Shown one piece after another: positions 1 to 12,459 of a stretch of 64,000 nucleotides of DNA. Both the position numbers and the translations under genes were made by a program. The notes beneath the pieces are model-generated. The model searched no databases and was not told the origin of the DNA. It saw nothing but the letters and a program-made list of their open reading frames with translations. Source of the DNA: Diadema setosum (Eukaryota; Echinodermata; Echinoidea; Diadematoida; Diadematidae); NCBI RefSeq assembly GCF_964275005.1, contig NC_092706.1:5436564-5500563 (forward strand). The letters run 5' to 3'. Numbering within the stretch: position 1 is the first letter of the stretch; every line of letters begins with the position of its first letter.

Positions 1-109
1 AAAAATATTAAAATGACAGGTTTGTCACAAATGTGCTGAATGCTCACTTTCGTTGAAGTAGGTTTAATTGAATGAATCATTATATTGTCTAAAAGTGCGT
101 GTATTTGAA

Positions 110-640
110 GACTCGAGGATTTTTACTTAACTTTTGACCCTTTCATAAGTTAAGGGGAGAAGTGAAATTAAGCATTTTCTCTAGACCTTGAACCTTTTGA
201 CCTTTGACCTCATGGTAAGGTACTTCCAAAAGAATCTCATTGGGTAATACTTGCATACATTAAATTTCAAGAAAAATCATGCAAGCATCGCATCTAGATA
301 AATGGAAAATAGTGAAATTTGGAGGATTTGACCTTGACCTTTGACCCATGACCCCTACATTCCCTATCATCACTGCCAGTCAGTGCATGCATGTGTACTA
401 AGTTCCATGAAGACATCTTGAACCATTTGTGAGATATGGAGAGAAAGTGAAATTTTAACATTTTCACTTGAACTTTTGGTCTTTGACCTCACGACACAAA
501 ACTCTATCTGGAGAATCTTCATTTGGTAGTTCATGTATACACAAAGTTTCAAGAAATATCTTCAGGCATTGCGTCGATATGGGGGAAATAGTGAAATTTT
601 GGGCATTTGACCTTTTTGACCTTTTGACCTTGAGCATGTG
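110..640. repeat. Degenerate ~145-bp tandem repeat with TGACCTTTGACC words
   Basis: About four copies, recognisable by recurring AGTGAAATT (near 163, 311, 446, 590) followed 20-40 bases later by one to three TTTGACC words, and by a shared 'CATTTCAAGAAA'-like block. Copies are clearly diverged. No gene is visible in 1-1350; the short open frames here are composed of this repeat. Confidence 0.6.
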
Positions 641-1353
641 TGCCCAAAAGTTGACAGTTCAAGTTCAAGTTCAAGTTCAAATTTATTTCATATTTCCATT
701 TTCTCAATGATGACATTACAAAATTATTGACAAAACAAGAGTACAAAATATATACAATCATGTCTTTTGATTGTAGAAGAAAAAGAAAAAGAAAATATAC
801 TTGACACAAATGTACATGGTCACATCGTATGAAAATGTCACTAGTAAGTATAAGAAATATGATGGGGCCTACATAAAAGCTTCAAAGCTTTTTTGTTATC
901 ATATACCTCATACATTGCTTCTTGTTCTCTGGTTTGTTGAGAACATTGAAAGTGATAAATCATAATTCCATCATTAAAATCTTTGTCGAACTCTTTCCCT
1001 ATAGGGAAATAATCCAACTACACCACATTTTGTCACAAGCGTGTATTTTACTGACAACGGTCAACCAACAACTCTACATTTTCTCCTGCTCTCCAGTGCT
1101 CTCGGAAGTCTGAAGTTGCAATTTCGTTACCCATTTGAAATGCCTATATTCAGCATGTTAATCAAAGAATTCGTCACATTGAGGTTATCTCTGGTACAGG
1201 ATTGCAAATAAAGAGACGTATAACCATGAAGCTACAACAACATTTCAATGCTTCGGCTTTGCTTCAGAACAGAAACATAAATCTCATGCAAATTGGAGGT
1301 TATTTGTTGCCATCGCACATTGCGATTGGCAATTCTGACAAAATAATGTGTAT

Positions 1354-1575
1354 TATAGCAATATTCTGGATGAAACTGATTTTGTCAGCCTTATGTGAAG
1401 GGTTTGAGTTCAACTCAAACCCTTCCCTGTTTGAACTCAAACCCTTCACATAAGGCTGACAAAATCAGTTCAGCCTTATGTGAAGGGTTTGAGTTCAACT
1501 AAAACCCTTCCCTATTTGAACTCAAACCCTTCACATAAGGCTGACAAAATCAGTTTCATCCAGAATATTGCTATG
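1354..1575. repeat. Compound palindrome (foldback end)
   Basis: ATAGCAATATTCTGGATGAA at 1356 reappears inverted at 1556-1575. Between them the block CCTTATGTGAAGGGTTTGAG and its reverse complement alternate four times. It forms nested hairpins tens of bases long and abuts dispersed repeat Y. Probably the terminal structure of a foldback-type DNA element. Confidence 0.7.
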
Positions 1576-2322
1576 TATATAGACCCTTTCGATATTCCGA
1601 AAATGAAATAAGGCTCATAATTCCTAAAGTTTATTTCTTGATCTAAAATGATATATGGGTTGATATTCCGAAGGTGTGATGGCCTGAAAATGAAATTTCG
1701 TTCGTTTTTTCGAAGGTTCGTTAATACGAAAATGAAACAAGGTCCAGTTTTCCAGAGATTCATTGATTCAAAATGTAATAAGGTTTGTTAATCCCAGCAT
1801 GAATTAGCTTCGTCAATGCAACAATGAAGGTTCGTTAATCCGAACGCTAAATCCATTTGTGGAGAAGCTGGTACTGTCGAGAAGAGGGAGGGTCATCGTT
1901 TCTGCAGATTAGTTATATGAGGGTGGAAATGGGGTGATAATGATCAAGGGTGTACACAGTATAATCTTTCAGAGGGTATCATCAGTACACGAATGCATGA
2001 CTTTTTTTTTTTTTGGGGGGGGGGGGAGCCCTTAGGTGGCCTCTTGTAATATTTTTCTTTTCTATTTATACGTCATGCATGGCTCATCATAATGATGCCA
2101 TAGATGACTATAGGAGCATAGGGCGGAGAGGGAGAAATTGTTCATGTTTCCATGAAAAATGCAATTTGCAAATTGTACGATTGTATTCCAGTTCGCCAGT
2201 GAGTGTATCGGGGAGTTTGTGTATTTTCCACATCTCTCTCTCTCTCTCTCTCTCTCTCTGTTCTCGTTCATTTTTCATTGCCTAATAGGCCTATCATACC
2301 TTTTGTTATGTTCAAATTAATT
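1492..2322. repeat. Dispersed repeat Y, copy 1
   Basis: About 830 bp that recurs in direct orientation at 8549-9370 with very few differences, from GTTCAACTAAAACCCTTCCC to GGCCTATCATACCTTTTGTT. It contains words such as TTCGTTAATCCGAA, a T-run joined to a G-run (about 2001-2027) and a (CT)n run at 2234-2259. No coding potential is recognised. Confidence 0.8.
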
Positions 2323-3389
2323 CAAATTTTATTTTATTTTTCGAAAAGAACATAAACATTTCACTTTTAGTGAAGTAAATTGAGAAAATATAATTGTGGA
2401 ACCTTGGAGTAACAATAACAACTTCATTTTCGGTTTCGTTTTCGAATTAACGACCCTTCGAATACCTTCGACAAAGAAAATGAAAGAGCACAGTATTAAT
2501 AAAATCATGTCGAGAAAGATGGGAAAAGTTTATTTCTGACAGATCTAAACAAATAAGTATCTTTACGTAATCAACAATAGCTTTCCTATATATACGAGAT
2601 ATTTCTGGTGAAAAGGTGCCAAACGCTTCAGTTGAGCCACACGGATCTTGACAGGTGCTTTGGAATCAGTCATAGATTTTGCGTGTTGCGCCCAGCTTTC
2701 CTAACATGTCGTGTTTGGTTTTTTGTTTGTTTGTGTGTGTGTGTGTGTGTGTGCATCATCCACAAACTTGTTGGTGTTACTGAATTTAGCTTCACATTTT
2801 TCTGCATAAGCATGCATTCAGAATGGACAAAAAGAGATGTCCTCATCTCCATAATTATTTGTGTAGAGAATGTCAATCAGCATCGACTTCCCTTCACTAG
2901 TGTGATGGTATCCGCAAAAACGCAAAAGAAAAACGAAATTGCCATACGTGCCTATGCAGTGATTCCATGTACAAGGGTTGACTGCAGGAGTGTCGACTGC
3001 ACCAGTATTCGGTCACCAACGAGCGCCGCAACGTCCCCGATGCAATTTCGCGCCAACAGGGTAGTGCGCGGCGAATTTTCAGCGGCCTTGAACACGCATT
3101 GACTTTGAACGCGCGTAATTATAGTGCAGTGTGACTGGGACCGAGCAAATTTTTTCCGTGATGGAGGAATGTTCCTCCTACGAAAAAAATCAATTAAAAA
3201 AAATCAATATTAATCTGAAAAATCACCAAATACGGGCCATTTTGTGACGACGGAAAGCGAACTTTCATAAAATTTTCACAAATTTAGAAGGACTAGTCCC
3301 TCAAATATTAATAAACGTAAATTTCGGAATTCTTACGAACATCTGAGCAGCGAAGTCCTTTGTCTGGAAGTTCTGTTTTCGGGTTACAG
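2323..3389. other. No recognised gene
   Basis: Holds a short TG microsatellite (about 2734-2752). The open frame across it (2608-3102) has no recognisable domain and includes the TG run, so I do not call it. Confidence 0.5.
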
Positions 3390-3640
3390 CTCGTTATTCC
3401 GAAGGTTCTTTATTCCGAAGGCTCTTCAGTCCGAAGATTCGTTATTCCGAAGGTTCGTTTTTCCGAACTTCATTTTCGGATAAACAAATCTTCGGAATAA
3501 CGAACCTTCGGAATAACGCCACAAATGTTCGGATTAACGTACCTCTAGGTATAGGGAATTTGTGTGTTTCGGGTTAACGAACCTTCGGAATAACGAACCT
3601 TCGGAATATCGAACCTTCGGAATAACGAACATCACCCGTT
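3390..3640. repeat. TTCCGAA motif array
   Basis: The word TTATTCCGAAGGTTCGTT recurs in one orientation in the left half and as its reverse complement in the right half (AACGAACCTTCGGAATAACG). The segment is thus a foldback built from one ~18-bp motif. Related words occur in repeat Y. Confidence 0.7.
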
Positions 3641-3929
3641 TTGGTATGGTAGCGGATAATCGCTAAGTAAGAACGGGAAAATGTTCGGAGTGGTCACTAC
3701 TATGGGGTCAAAATTACAAGGTCACACAGAATTTGCAGGGGTCAACCGATTATCACCAAAATCTAATCGAGTCTTTCCTGTCATTATCAAAACATTCCCT
3801 GAACATTTGGTGCAAATCCGTTCACCCGTTCTCTTGTTATCTTGTACACAAACAAACAAACAACAACAACAAACAAATGTACGGAACCCTTTACATAACC
3901 CCCGATTTTCATTGGCGTGGGTAAAAGAT

Positions 3930-4700
3930 TTTTGTTAAAAGCTTCAATCAAAATGTTGATATCGTTATGAGAGGCAAGAAGTGAGGTGTCATCTGCATAT
4001 AAAATGAAATGAGAATCATGGCAAGAGTTGACAATGTCGTTTATAAACTAAAAACAGTAAAGGTCCAAGAATAGATCCCCGAGGCACATCCGTATTAATG
4101 TTTTAAAAAACGAATGAAAAGAATCATAAACAGTAAATTGTTTCCGTCCTCATAAACAATGATTAATGAGATCTAAACCATAATACACACACCACGAACA
4201 CCATAATATTGCAATATTTGAAGTAAAATTTCATGAGAAAGACAGTCAACAGCTTTAGAAAGATCCATAAAATTGCCAAAATTTCTTTGCCACCATTAAT
4301 TTCTTCAATTATTCTGTCTTGCATAAATTATGCTTGCCATATCAACAGTAGACAAATTTTTGCCAGAAACCATACTGACTATCGTATAATAAATCATATT
4401 GAAGAAGGAAATCATAAAAACGAGTAAAAACTATTTTTCAAAAACAATGCAAATAAATATCGGACGGTAATTTATGAATATTCTAGGATCATCTTTTAAA
4501 GAAAAAAACTGGAGTAACTTTTTATATTTTCATTTCGGATTGTACAATACCAGTATTTTACGAAAAATTATATGCATGCAAAAAGGGGTCAACAATATCA
4601 ATATCGTCAAAACCACTGCTTTTCCCAGACTTTAATGCCTTTCCAATATCTAAACTTTCATCTGTTGAGGCTGGTTTAAAAAATAAAGTATTAGCAACAG
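3930..4700 (-). pseudogene. Decayed LINE reverse transcriptase fragment
   Basis: The minus strand reads, with stops and frame changes, pieces typical of a non-LTR reverse transcriptase: MDLSKAVDCLSHEILLQ, YGVRGV, VPRGSILGPLLFLVY and YMQMTPHFL (a decayed YADD region). The order is right for a CR1/jockey-like LINE. It is old and non-functional. Confidence 0.7.
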
Positions 4701-6838
4701 GTTTATTCATATAAACCGATACATTCGATGAATGTAGATTTATCAGTTTAGAGCATCGTAGTCACGTGGATAGCAATATAAATGTTACATTATTTTGTCA
4801 TAGTGTATGCTGACGAGAGTTTTCGTGTCCTCACTTGGTTACGCACGGGACTACATACAGTCTGATGTGTAGGCGATACACTTTACATGGTCAATTTTGC
4901 TTCTTCTGTTAGGAGGGCTCATTTTAACAAATTAAAATCATATCACCATAAAGATATTATTTCCAAGTTAGCTGAAAATCCGTCATAGATTTTTCGAGAG
5001 ATGTTGATAATATGGGGAATTCCCCTCCTCTCCCTCACCGCCCCCCCCCCAAAAAAAAAAAAAAAATCAGGACACCCCTTGACCCGCTATAATCAATACT
5101 ATCACACTAAACAATTGGCTATGACGATAGGGAAACAATATTATTCACTTGTCTCGCGAAGAAGATCGAAGATCGTTCTTCGCGAGACAAGTGAATAATT
5201 GTTCCCCTATCGTCATAGTATTCACCGCGATGGTCAACATCTTCACAAGAATTGGAAAATCATTGATATTTCAATTGAATTAATACAAAAAAAAAAATAC
5301 AGGATACCGTCATCTTAAAGCTGAAGCTTGAATTTCATGACGGCCTCCGGAAAAGCATGAGGTATGATATATGGCTTATATTTCATTACAAATCATTTAT
5401 GTGTGTGCATAACGGAGTTTCACGGCTTACATACATCGGCTTAATATTGATGGATTTGCGGTGTGATAATTGGGGGTTAAGAAAGATGTAAATAGGACTA
5501 TACGTCTTCATGTAATTCATGGAAAAATGATTACCAGATAGTTGAGAATTGAATCAATCAAAATCTACTTTTTTTTTTCCTCTTACCGACTTGTCATTTT
5601 ACTTTTACTAAGTATGTACTTGAATTTCTATTTCATTCTCTTTTTCTTTCTAAGAAACCCGTTCATTCATTTTCAAGCATTCCGGATATCGCGTGTTACA
5701 TTTTCTATAATTCATTAGAATTCATCAAATTATGCACACTTCTGCGGTTTCAATTCAAGTGAGTTCCTTTTACTGAGTACACACTTTTCCGGGTGTTCCC
5801 TAGGCTTGCCTAACACGACTCATACAGACAAGGTCTTCTCTTCATTTGTTTGCCTTGTTTTTTGCAGATTCTACATTGATGTCCTTTCGATGACAACATG
5901 CATTATAGAAATCAGGTTGATGTCTTTTTTTAAAAGATCAAGATAAATGCCGACTGCCAATACAATAGAGACGAGGGGCTTTTTTATGTATAATTCCTGT
6001 TTTTGAGAGTCACCTGACCATTATGGCAGTCGTGTGCTAGGAAGATGTACTGTCTCTGATGTATTGTTGAAAGCCTGCGGGGACTTTCCCCCTTTTTTAC
6101 CCTGTATAGAATTGTAATTTTCCACACGGAAATATTTCACATTCCTCAGGTTGTTCCTTGTGCAGTGGGAATGTTTTTGAACAAAAGTGAACTAAAAAAG
6201 AAGTGCTGTAAAACCTATAACAAAGAAGCTAAGAAATATAGGGGGAAATGCACGGGGATTTTTATCGACACAAATATACCGGATCCAATGACTTCATCTA
6301 AAGTCATGGATGGCATGCAATAGATGGCTGGTGTAATAGATTTCCTCGCATTTTTTTTGACACTTTTGCGACTGTAGAATGGCACAGTGTATTTTCTTTT
6401 GTTCGAGTTAGGATTTACCCACGAAGCGTGAGCACGTTCACAATCGCCATGCACCATTTCAATGCATGAATACCGCATTAACAATCACGCAAGAACCTTC
6501 TCTTTACAAGTTTCACTTTCAGTTTCGATTTCAATTTGGTTTATTCTTCACAAACATCCACATAGTTATAGCATTTACTCATATTACGTAATTCTATACA
6601 TCTTACGTGGACATGGGTATATTTAGGCCTACTTATGCACTATCAAATGTTACGAACTTGAAGCAGGTTTAAAATTTGAATGCAGTGTGAGGGCCATTAT
6701 AATCTCAGCTTGTTGAAAAGGGTCACAAAGAATTATTAACAGAAATTATGCAGGTAAGTGAAAGTGATATAATTCAGAAGGTTCATAATAGGCTGGCCGA
6801 CTGAGACCAAGTGGGAAGTGGTGAAGGAAGAAAAATAT

Positions 6839-6843
<5 letters not shown>
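4701..6843. other. No recognised gene; one long hairpin
   Basis: Apart from a C-run/A-run junction at about 5040-5066 and the hairpin at 5109-5220, I see no coding region or transposon ends. Confidence 0.5.
5109..5220. repeat. Near-perfect hairpin
   Basis: CTATGACGATAGGG at 5118 pairs with CCCTATCGTCATAG near 5205-5218. The arms continue through CACTTGTCTCGCGAAGAA to a short centre, giving arms of about 50 bp. Probably a small foldback MITE. Confidence 0.8.
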
Positions 6844-6879
<36 letters not shown>

Positions 6880-7124
6880 CGAGTTTGTTCGCAAAAACCG
6901 ATAAGTCCATTTTTGAAGATTTTGAAGTACGGACTCTGTCATAAAGTACAAAATAACAGCTTTTAAATGATATATCGGTCACTACATATAAAGGTACATT
7001 TTTAAAGTTATGGTCAAAACAAGCAAATTTTTTGTTATTATTCTCTTTATTTTTCGTGACCTTTAATCGCAAATATCTCCATTTGGCAAATATGGACTTA
7101 TCAGTTTTTGCAAACAAACGCTTC

Positions 7125-7173
<49 letters not shown>
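6844..7173. repeat. (AT)n and (GT)n microsatellites
   Basis: (TA)n at about 6842-6877 and (TG)n at about 7137-7174. Between them the minus strand is open over about 75 codons without recognisable domains. Confidence 0.8.
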
Positions 7174-7176
<3 letters not shown>

Positions 7177-7301
7177 CATATACCAGGACTCATGAAAGGT
7201 TCTGCTAATAAAACTATGTGCCTTCGTTGCCTTCAATAGCACTATTTTCTTATGGGCGCAGCCGCGAAGGAAACAGTGCTGTTGAAGACAACCAAGGCAC
7301 A

Positions 7302-8548
7302 TTCTTTAGCCTGCATCTCGAAAAATATTTGTTTTATAACCCTCACAAATAATTTCAATACTGACAGAAAATGGGGTGGGATTTAGTCAATGTTTAAGAT
7401 TTGTAAAGTTGACCAATTACTCATTTAAACAAGTTCATTTCTTCTGCATACAGAATTACACACGCGAAGTGTATGCATGCTGGTCTGCGATGCGCGGTAC
7501 CCTTTCATTTGTATGTGGAAGCTATAATCTGAGACTCCTCGTTACCTACTAGTATATCACTGCCTATCATATTTGTACGTGAAAACCTGTAACCATGAGT
7601 CTTCTTGCGTGTTGGTGGAAAACCGTACTATATTCGCCTCAATGCAATGAGCAGAATTCAATATCTTAAAATGAGCAAGTGGTGGTGAGGAGAAAAATCC
7701 TTGGTAGAATCTCATACATGAAATTGTGTGGTTTATTAGTGGTACGTTTAATAGCAAATTACCAGCGTGATGGGACAAGGATTTTCATGGGAAAATATTT
7801 GTTATCGCTTTCAATGCTGTCGACCAATCAGAGGACAAAATTAATTCGTGAGGTATGTAATTGATATTATAGCACATACTACAGTGTATATTGTGCAGTA
7901 GCAATGTATTCATGGCTTCAAGTGATATGCTGCATTTATAGATAAAGCCTCGGGAGAATAATTTTATTTGAAGGCAAACAAGCCGACCATACAATATAAG
8001 TCGAAAATCTTGTAAAATTCTATTGACTATATTTATGTTTACTCTGAGAGAGAGTTGTGAAGAACCTAATGATATTCAGAGGAGTGCGAGTTCAGCATCA
8101 TTGAATGGCAAGATGATTGATTTCCAACTGCATCTGTGAGTACAAAATACACATCTTGAAAAATTAATCTATTGTAGGTCAAATTATTATCAATCAACAT
8201 ATAGGAAGCAAGGAGGTGCTTTCTAAGCATTTGCTTGAATACAGGTTACACGTTAACATAATCTGCTATGCGGTATTTATTTCTGATCAGATATTCGCGC
8301 AGAACTGAAACATCGTGATTTTGTTGTAACAGGGGGAAGTGTATAATACGTATTGATATGATATGCTGTGAACATTAAGAAAAAAACTTTTAAAAATACC
8401 TTTGTATAATGTGGGAAATGGAAACGTTGTAAATGGTTATTTCTTAGTAGAAAGAATTTAAGCTCGCTGCTCTTTGCCAGGAGGAGTGTGTTACGTAACA
8501 ATGTGGGAATTATAAGGGTACAAAAGAGAGAGCAATGAAAATAATGAT
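7302..8548. repeat. Dispersed repeat X, copy 1
   Basis: About 1.25 kb, present as an inverted copy at about 59717-60945 with high identity (shared blocks: TTACGTAACAATGTGGGAAT, TCTCATACATGAAATTGTGT, GAGTTCAGCATCATTGAATG). It ends abruptly where repeat Y copy 2 begins. No intact protein recognised. Confidence 0.8.
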
Positions 8549-9370
8549 GGTTCAACTAAAACCCTTCCCTGTTTGAACTCAAACCCTTCACATAAGGCTG
8601 ACGAAATCAGTTTCATCCAGAATATTGCTATGTATATAGACCCTTTCGATATTCCGAAAATGAAATAAGGCTCATAATTCCTAAAGTTTATTTCTTGATC
8701 TAAAATGATATATGGGTTGATATTCCGAAGGTGTGATGGCCTGAAAATGAAATTTCGTTCGTTTTTTCGAAGGTTCGTTAATACGAAAATGAAACAAGGT
8801 TCAGTTTTCCAGAGATTCATTAATTCAAAATGTAATAAGGTTTGTTAATCCCAGCATGATTTAAGCTTCGTCAATCCAACAATGAAGGTTCGTTAATCCG
8901 AACGCTAAATCCATTTGTGGAGAAGCTGGTACTGTCGAGAAAAGGGAGGGTCATCGTTTCTGCAGATTAGTTATATGAGGGTGGAAATGGGGTGATAATG
9001 ATCAAGGGTGTACACAGTATAATCTTTCAGAGGGTATCATCAGTACACGAATGCATGACTTTTTTTTTGGGGGGGGGGGAGCCCTTAGGTGGCCTCTTGT
9101 AATATTTTTCTTTTCTATTTATACGTCATGCATGGCTCATCATAATGATGCCATAGATGACTATAGGAGCATAGGGCGGAGAGGGAGAAATTGTTCATGT
9201 TTCCATTAAAAATGCAATTTGCAAATTGTACGATTGTATTCCAGTTCGCCAGTGAGTGTATCGGGGAGTTTGTGTATTTTCCACATCACTCTCTCTCTCT
9301 CTCTCTCTGTTCTCGTTCATTTTTCATCGCCTAATAGGCCTATCATACCTTTTGTTACGTTCAAATTAAT
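8549..9370. repeat. Dispersed repeat Y, copy 2
   Basis: Direct copy of 1492-2322, differing by single bases and by the length of the T/G and CT runs. It lacks the outer palindrome seen at 1354-1491 and instead joins repeat X directly at 8549. Confidence 0.8.
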
Positions 9371-11415
9371 TAATTAATTAATTAATGTACAGTATTTGGC
9401 GGCAGAAAGTTTGATCTCATTGCCCATTCTCGTTATAATGTACCCAGTTGTTTAGTAGATTCAGGGCACCCTCGTGGTAGATTACAGGAACTGATTATAG
9501 AGCAGGCTTCAGAGATGTGTTTCAGGCCCTTTGTGGGAACATTTCTTTCAAGGCGACCATCCATCCCCAGTTATATTTCTTTCTTGTTTTAACCCTTCAT
9601 TGGAATATATATACTTTTTTTTATAATGTAAGCATGGTTATGACCTCAACGGACAAAATGTCATCAATACCCTTTATGCAGACGATTAAACGTCATCACC
9701 AAAATAAAACAAAAAGTATATATAGATACACATTTCATCAGAATTCAACTTTCACTCTCAGTTCATGGGTTTTTCCTTACAGTATGCAAAATGTTAAAGT
9801 TTGTTAATTAGTATTGTATATGTGTAATATTCTATATTGGTATATGTAATATGGAATTACATAGATTACACCGAAAGAAGGCCTATTACAGTTTTTAGGA
9901 CTACGGGTATTTTTTTTTCAATGGGAAAGTAAATGTTTTTTGATTTTGTATAAAACGAAATCAGTAAAAAAAAAAAAAAAAACGAAAGAAAAATGCAGAA
10001 CATCGACCGATTATTGGTCCGTCCGGAGTATGAAGTTTCCATAAACGTGCGACATATAAATATGTATATTTTAAAGAATTTATATAAATGTTATAATGAT
10101 TGTTAGTGTTAAATATCATTGTTGATACTGGCGCATTAATCTCATGGATGTTATTTGTGTTGTATGTTCCTAAAATTGTGATTTGTAACTTTCAATATAT
10201 ACCTGCAATTATCTAATGAGATAATTGACCTGGTTATGTATAAACATTTTCTTGAATAAAGAAATGATTCAATCAAAAAAATATAAATATAAATACATAT
10301 ATATTTTTTTCATTTTTTTTAAGGCTTAAAATATGTAACCGTAATTTAACTTTTTACTTGCACTTGGATTATATTAATAATCTTATTGCTCGAGTATGAA
10401 ACATCATGAAAAAGTTTTACGCTTCACATAAATAGCAAATGCCAGGTAACATCCCAGCCAGTTTAAATACATTTTGGATCGGAAGAAGAACAGTGTGTGG
10501 TAACGTATCTTACGCGTCAAAAGGTCTGTTAGCATACGTTTCATACCAAACACCAATCATGCCAATAAATTCATTTTAACTTGTAAGAACATCACAATGT
10601 GTTTATTTGTGTTAAACACCGCACTTCTACACGTACAGAATAATCTCGACACAGATGGAAGATTAGATACGATTCCACAATAAAACTTTTAGATATAGTT
10701 ATTACGTGAAATGAAATACGAGAACCAATCAAATACAAAGCCACAATAGTTTTTTTTTTTTTCTGACATAGTCCCGAAATTTTGTAATTACACGCAAGAC
10801 GGTAAAATGAAGTTGGAAAAGAATTAGATTTCTATACAAATAATGAACATGAATTTAATTTCTCTTTGTTACTGTCTGTAGTAAATTAGGTCTCACGAAT
10901 CGATAAACGATAGTAACGTATGTAACAAAGCATTTACGCTCTTAGACACATTAAACTACCGATTACATCAAACCCAGATCACTCAAATAATTATGTGATT
11001 CAAAAGACCTGATGCAAAACGTTCGACATCAGATCCTATAGTAATATTCAGAGTATGAACATGCAACGAAGGAAGTGCTCTTGACATTAACCGTAATACT
11101 GAGCGCATTTTATGTAGAAACGATGCAAAATTATAATGAACAAAGGTTGACTGTTCATGTAGTCTCGATTCCTGTGAAGTTGACAGCGTAAGGTGGGTAC
11201 CAGACTTCAGCCCTTAAAAGCCCTTCTTAGTTGATTTTTACTGACAAAAAGTTATTGTGATACAAAACACACATGTACACACACACACACACACACACAC
11301 AAATGGATTTGTAACGTACAGTGTATATCCGACGGCACTTTTGTAAATGCCACAATTCTAAGTCCTGGTACAGTTCTGGTTTAGATGAGGATTCAGTTTT
11401 TAACTTTATGCAAGA
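9371..11415. other. No recognised gene
   Basis: AT-rich sequence with an AATAAAGAAATG near 10255 that could be a decayed 3' end, and a (CA)n run at about 11278-11300. The 96-codon open frame at 9517 shows no domain. Confidence 0.45.
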
Positions 11416-11454
11416 TTGTCGAAATCCACGTATACGAAATACTTTGGAAAAGTG

Positions 11455-11660
11455 TATTTGATGAAAATCAGTTTAGAAATGGCTGCGATGTCCATAACAG
11501 TGGTAAAAGAAAGATGTCCACATAAAAATAGATGGGGGCATCACTCTTTGTTAGGACCTCTTTCATTCACTTTATTTGGGATATCTCGGCCATTTCAAAA
11601 CGGATTTTCATCAAATAAACCTATAATTCCTCTTAGAACTGCACTTTCTCTTAGCAAGTC
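11455..11660. mobile_element. MITE-like foldback
   Basis: TTGATGAAAATCAGTTTAGAAATGGC at the left pairs with GCCATTTCAAAACGGATTTTCATCAA at the right. The same arm words recur near 56057 and 56190 and, in part, at 49170-49290, so this is a repeated family. The right arm is also the left edge of long direct repeat A. Confidence 0.65.
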
Positions 11661-12339
11661 ATATAGAGCACGTTGTCACCCGGTTAAATCCGCGCGTAAA
11701 AGCCCGTCGCGGTTAATCTTGCTGCACGATACATTTCATTGGTAATGTATCTGACATGTTCGATGGTAACGTATCTGATGTGCCGTTACCGTTCTCACAC
11801 TATTATTTACAAAAATAATAATTTGGCCCTGAAATCTTCAATTCTAAATCGAACGTCATAACATCATAGACTGAAATGTAACAATCATCCTCTCATTCTT
11901 AAAATTATTTGGTAATATATCATCAATATCAATAATTGTTAACAAATCAGTACTATTCATACCTTGATTTAAAAAAAAGAAATGAACGGGCTTAACATTA
12001 CCCTTCCCCAATATATGGTGAATTTTAATACATCCCCTTTTCAGATAAATTGTGATAAAAAACATCTTTCCTTTCAAACGTATGTTTATATTATCAAAAT
12101 TAATCGGGTTTTCAAATTCCCATTCATATTCCTACACCCACTAATCTCTTCCCACACTTGCAAAATATCCCTATAAAATTGCGGAATTTTCGAATTCAAT
12201 TTCGTTAATTCATAATTAAAAAGGAATATACATCGACCTCCTGCTGACCTACAACAATAATCAATATACAATTTCCAACTCAAAATCTTATTTCCTTAAA
12301 AAAACAACGTTTCAGCCAAACTATCCGTTGCACCTAAAC

Positions 12340-12419
<80 letters not shown>

Positions 12420-12459
12420 GGTCATTTTAACACCGCCATTATTATAATCCTGACATAAT
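11559..12459 (-). repeat. Long direct repeat A, left copy (L1/Tx1-like tail plus MITE arm)
   Basis: 901 bp nearly identical to 15275-16135, starting TCTTTCATTCACTTTATTTG and ending CCTGACATAAT. The minus strand holds decayed L1/Tx1-like C-terminal pieces (KIPQFYRDILQVWEEISG, FFLNQGMNSTDLLTI). The two copies differ by a few substitutions and by (AT)n length (12344-12416 here). Together they bracket an RTE-like retrotransposon. Confidence 0.85.

Noticed and set aside
2608-3102. 164-codon open frame
   Set aside because: Crosses a TG microsatellite and shows no recognisable motif, splice context or codon pattern.
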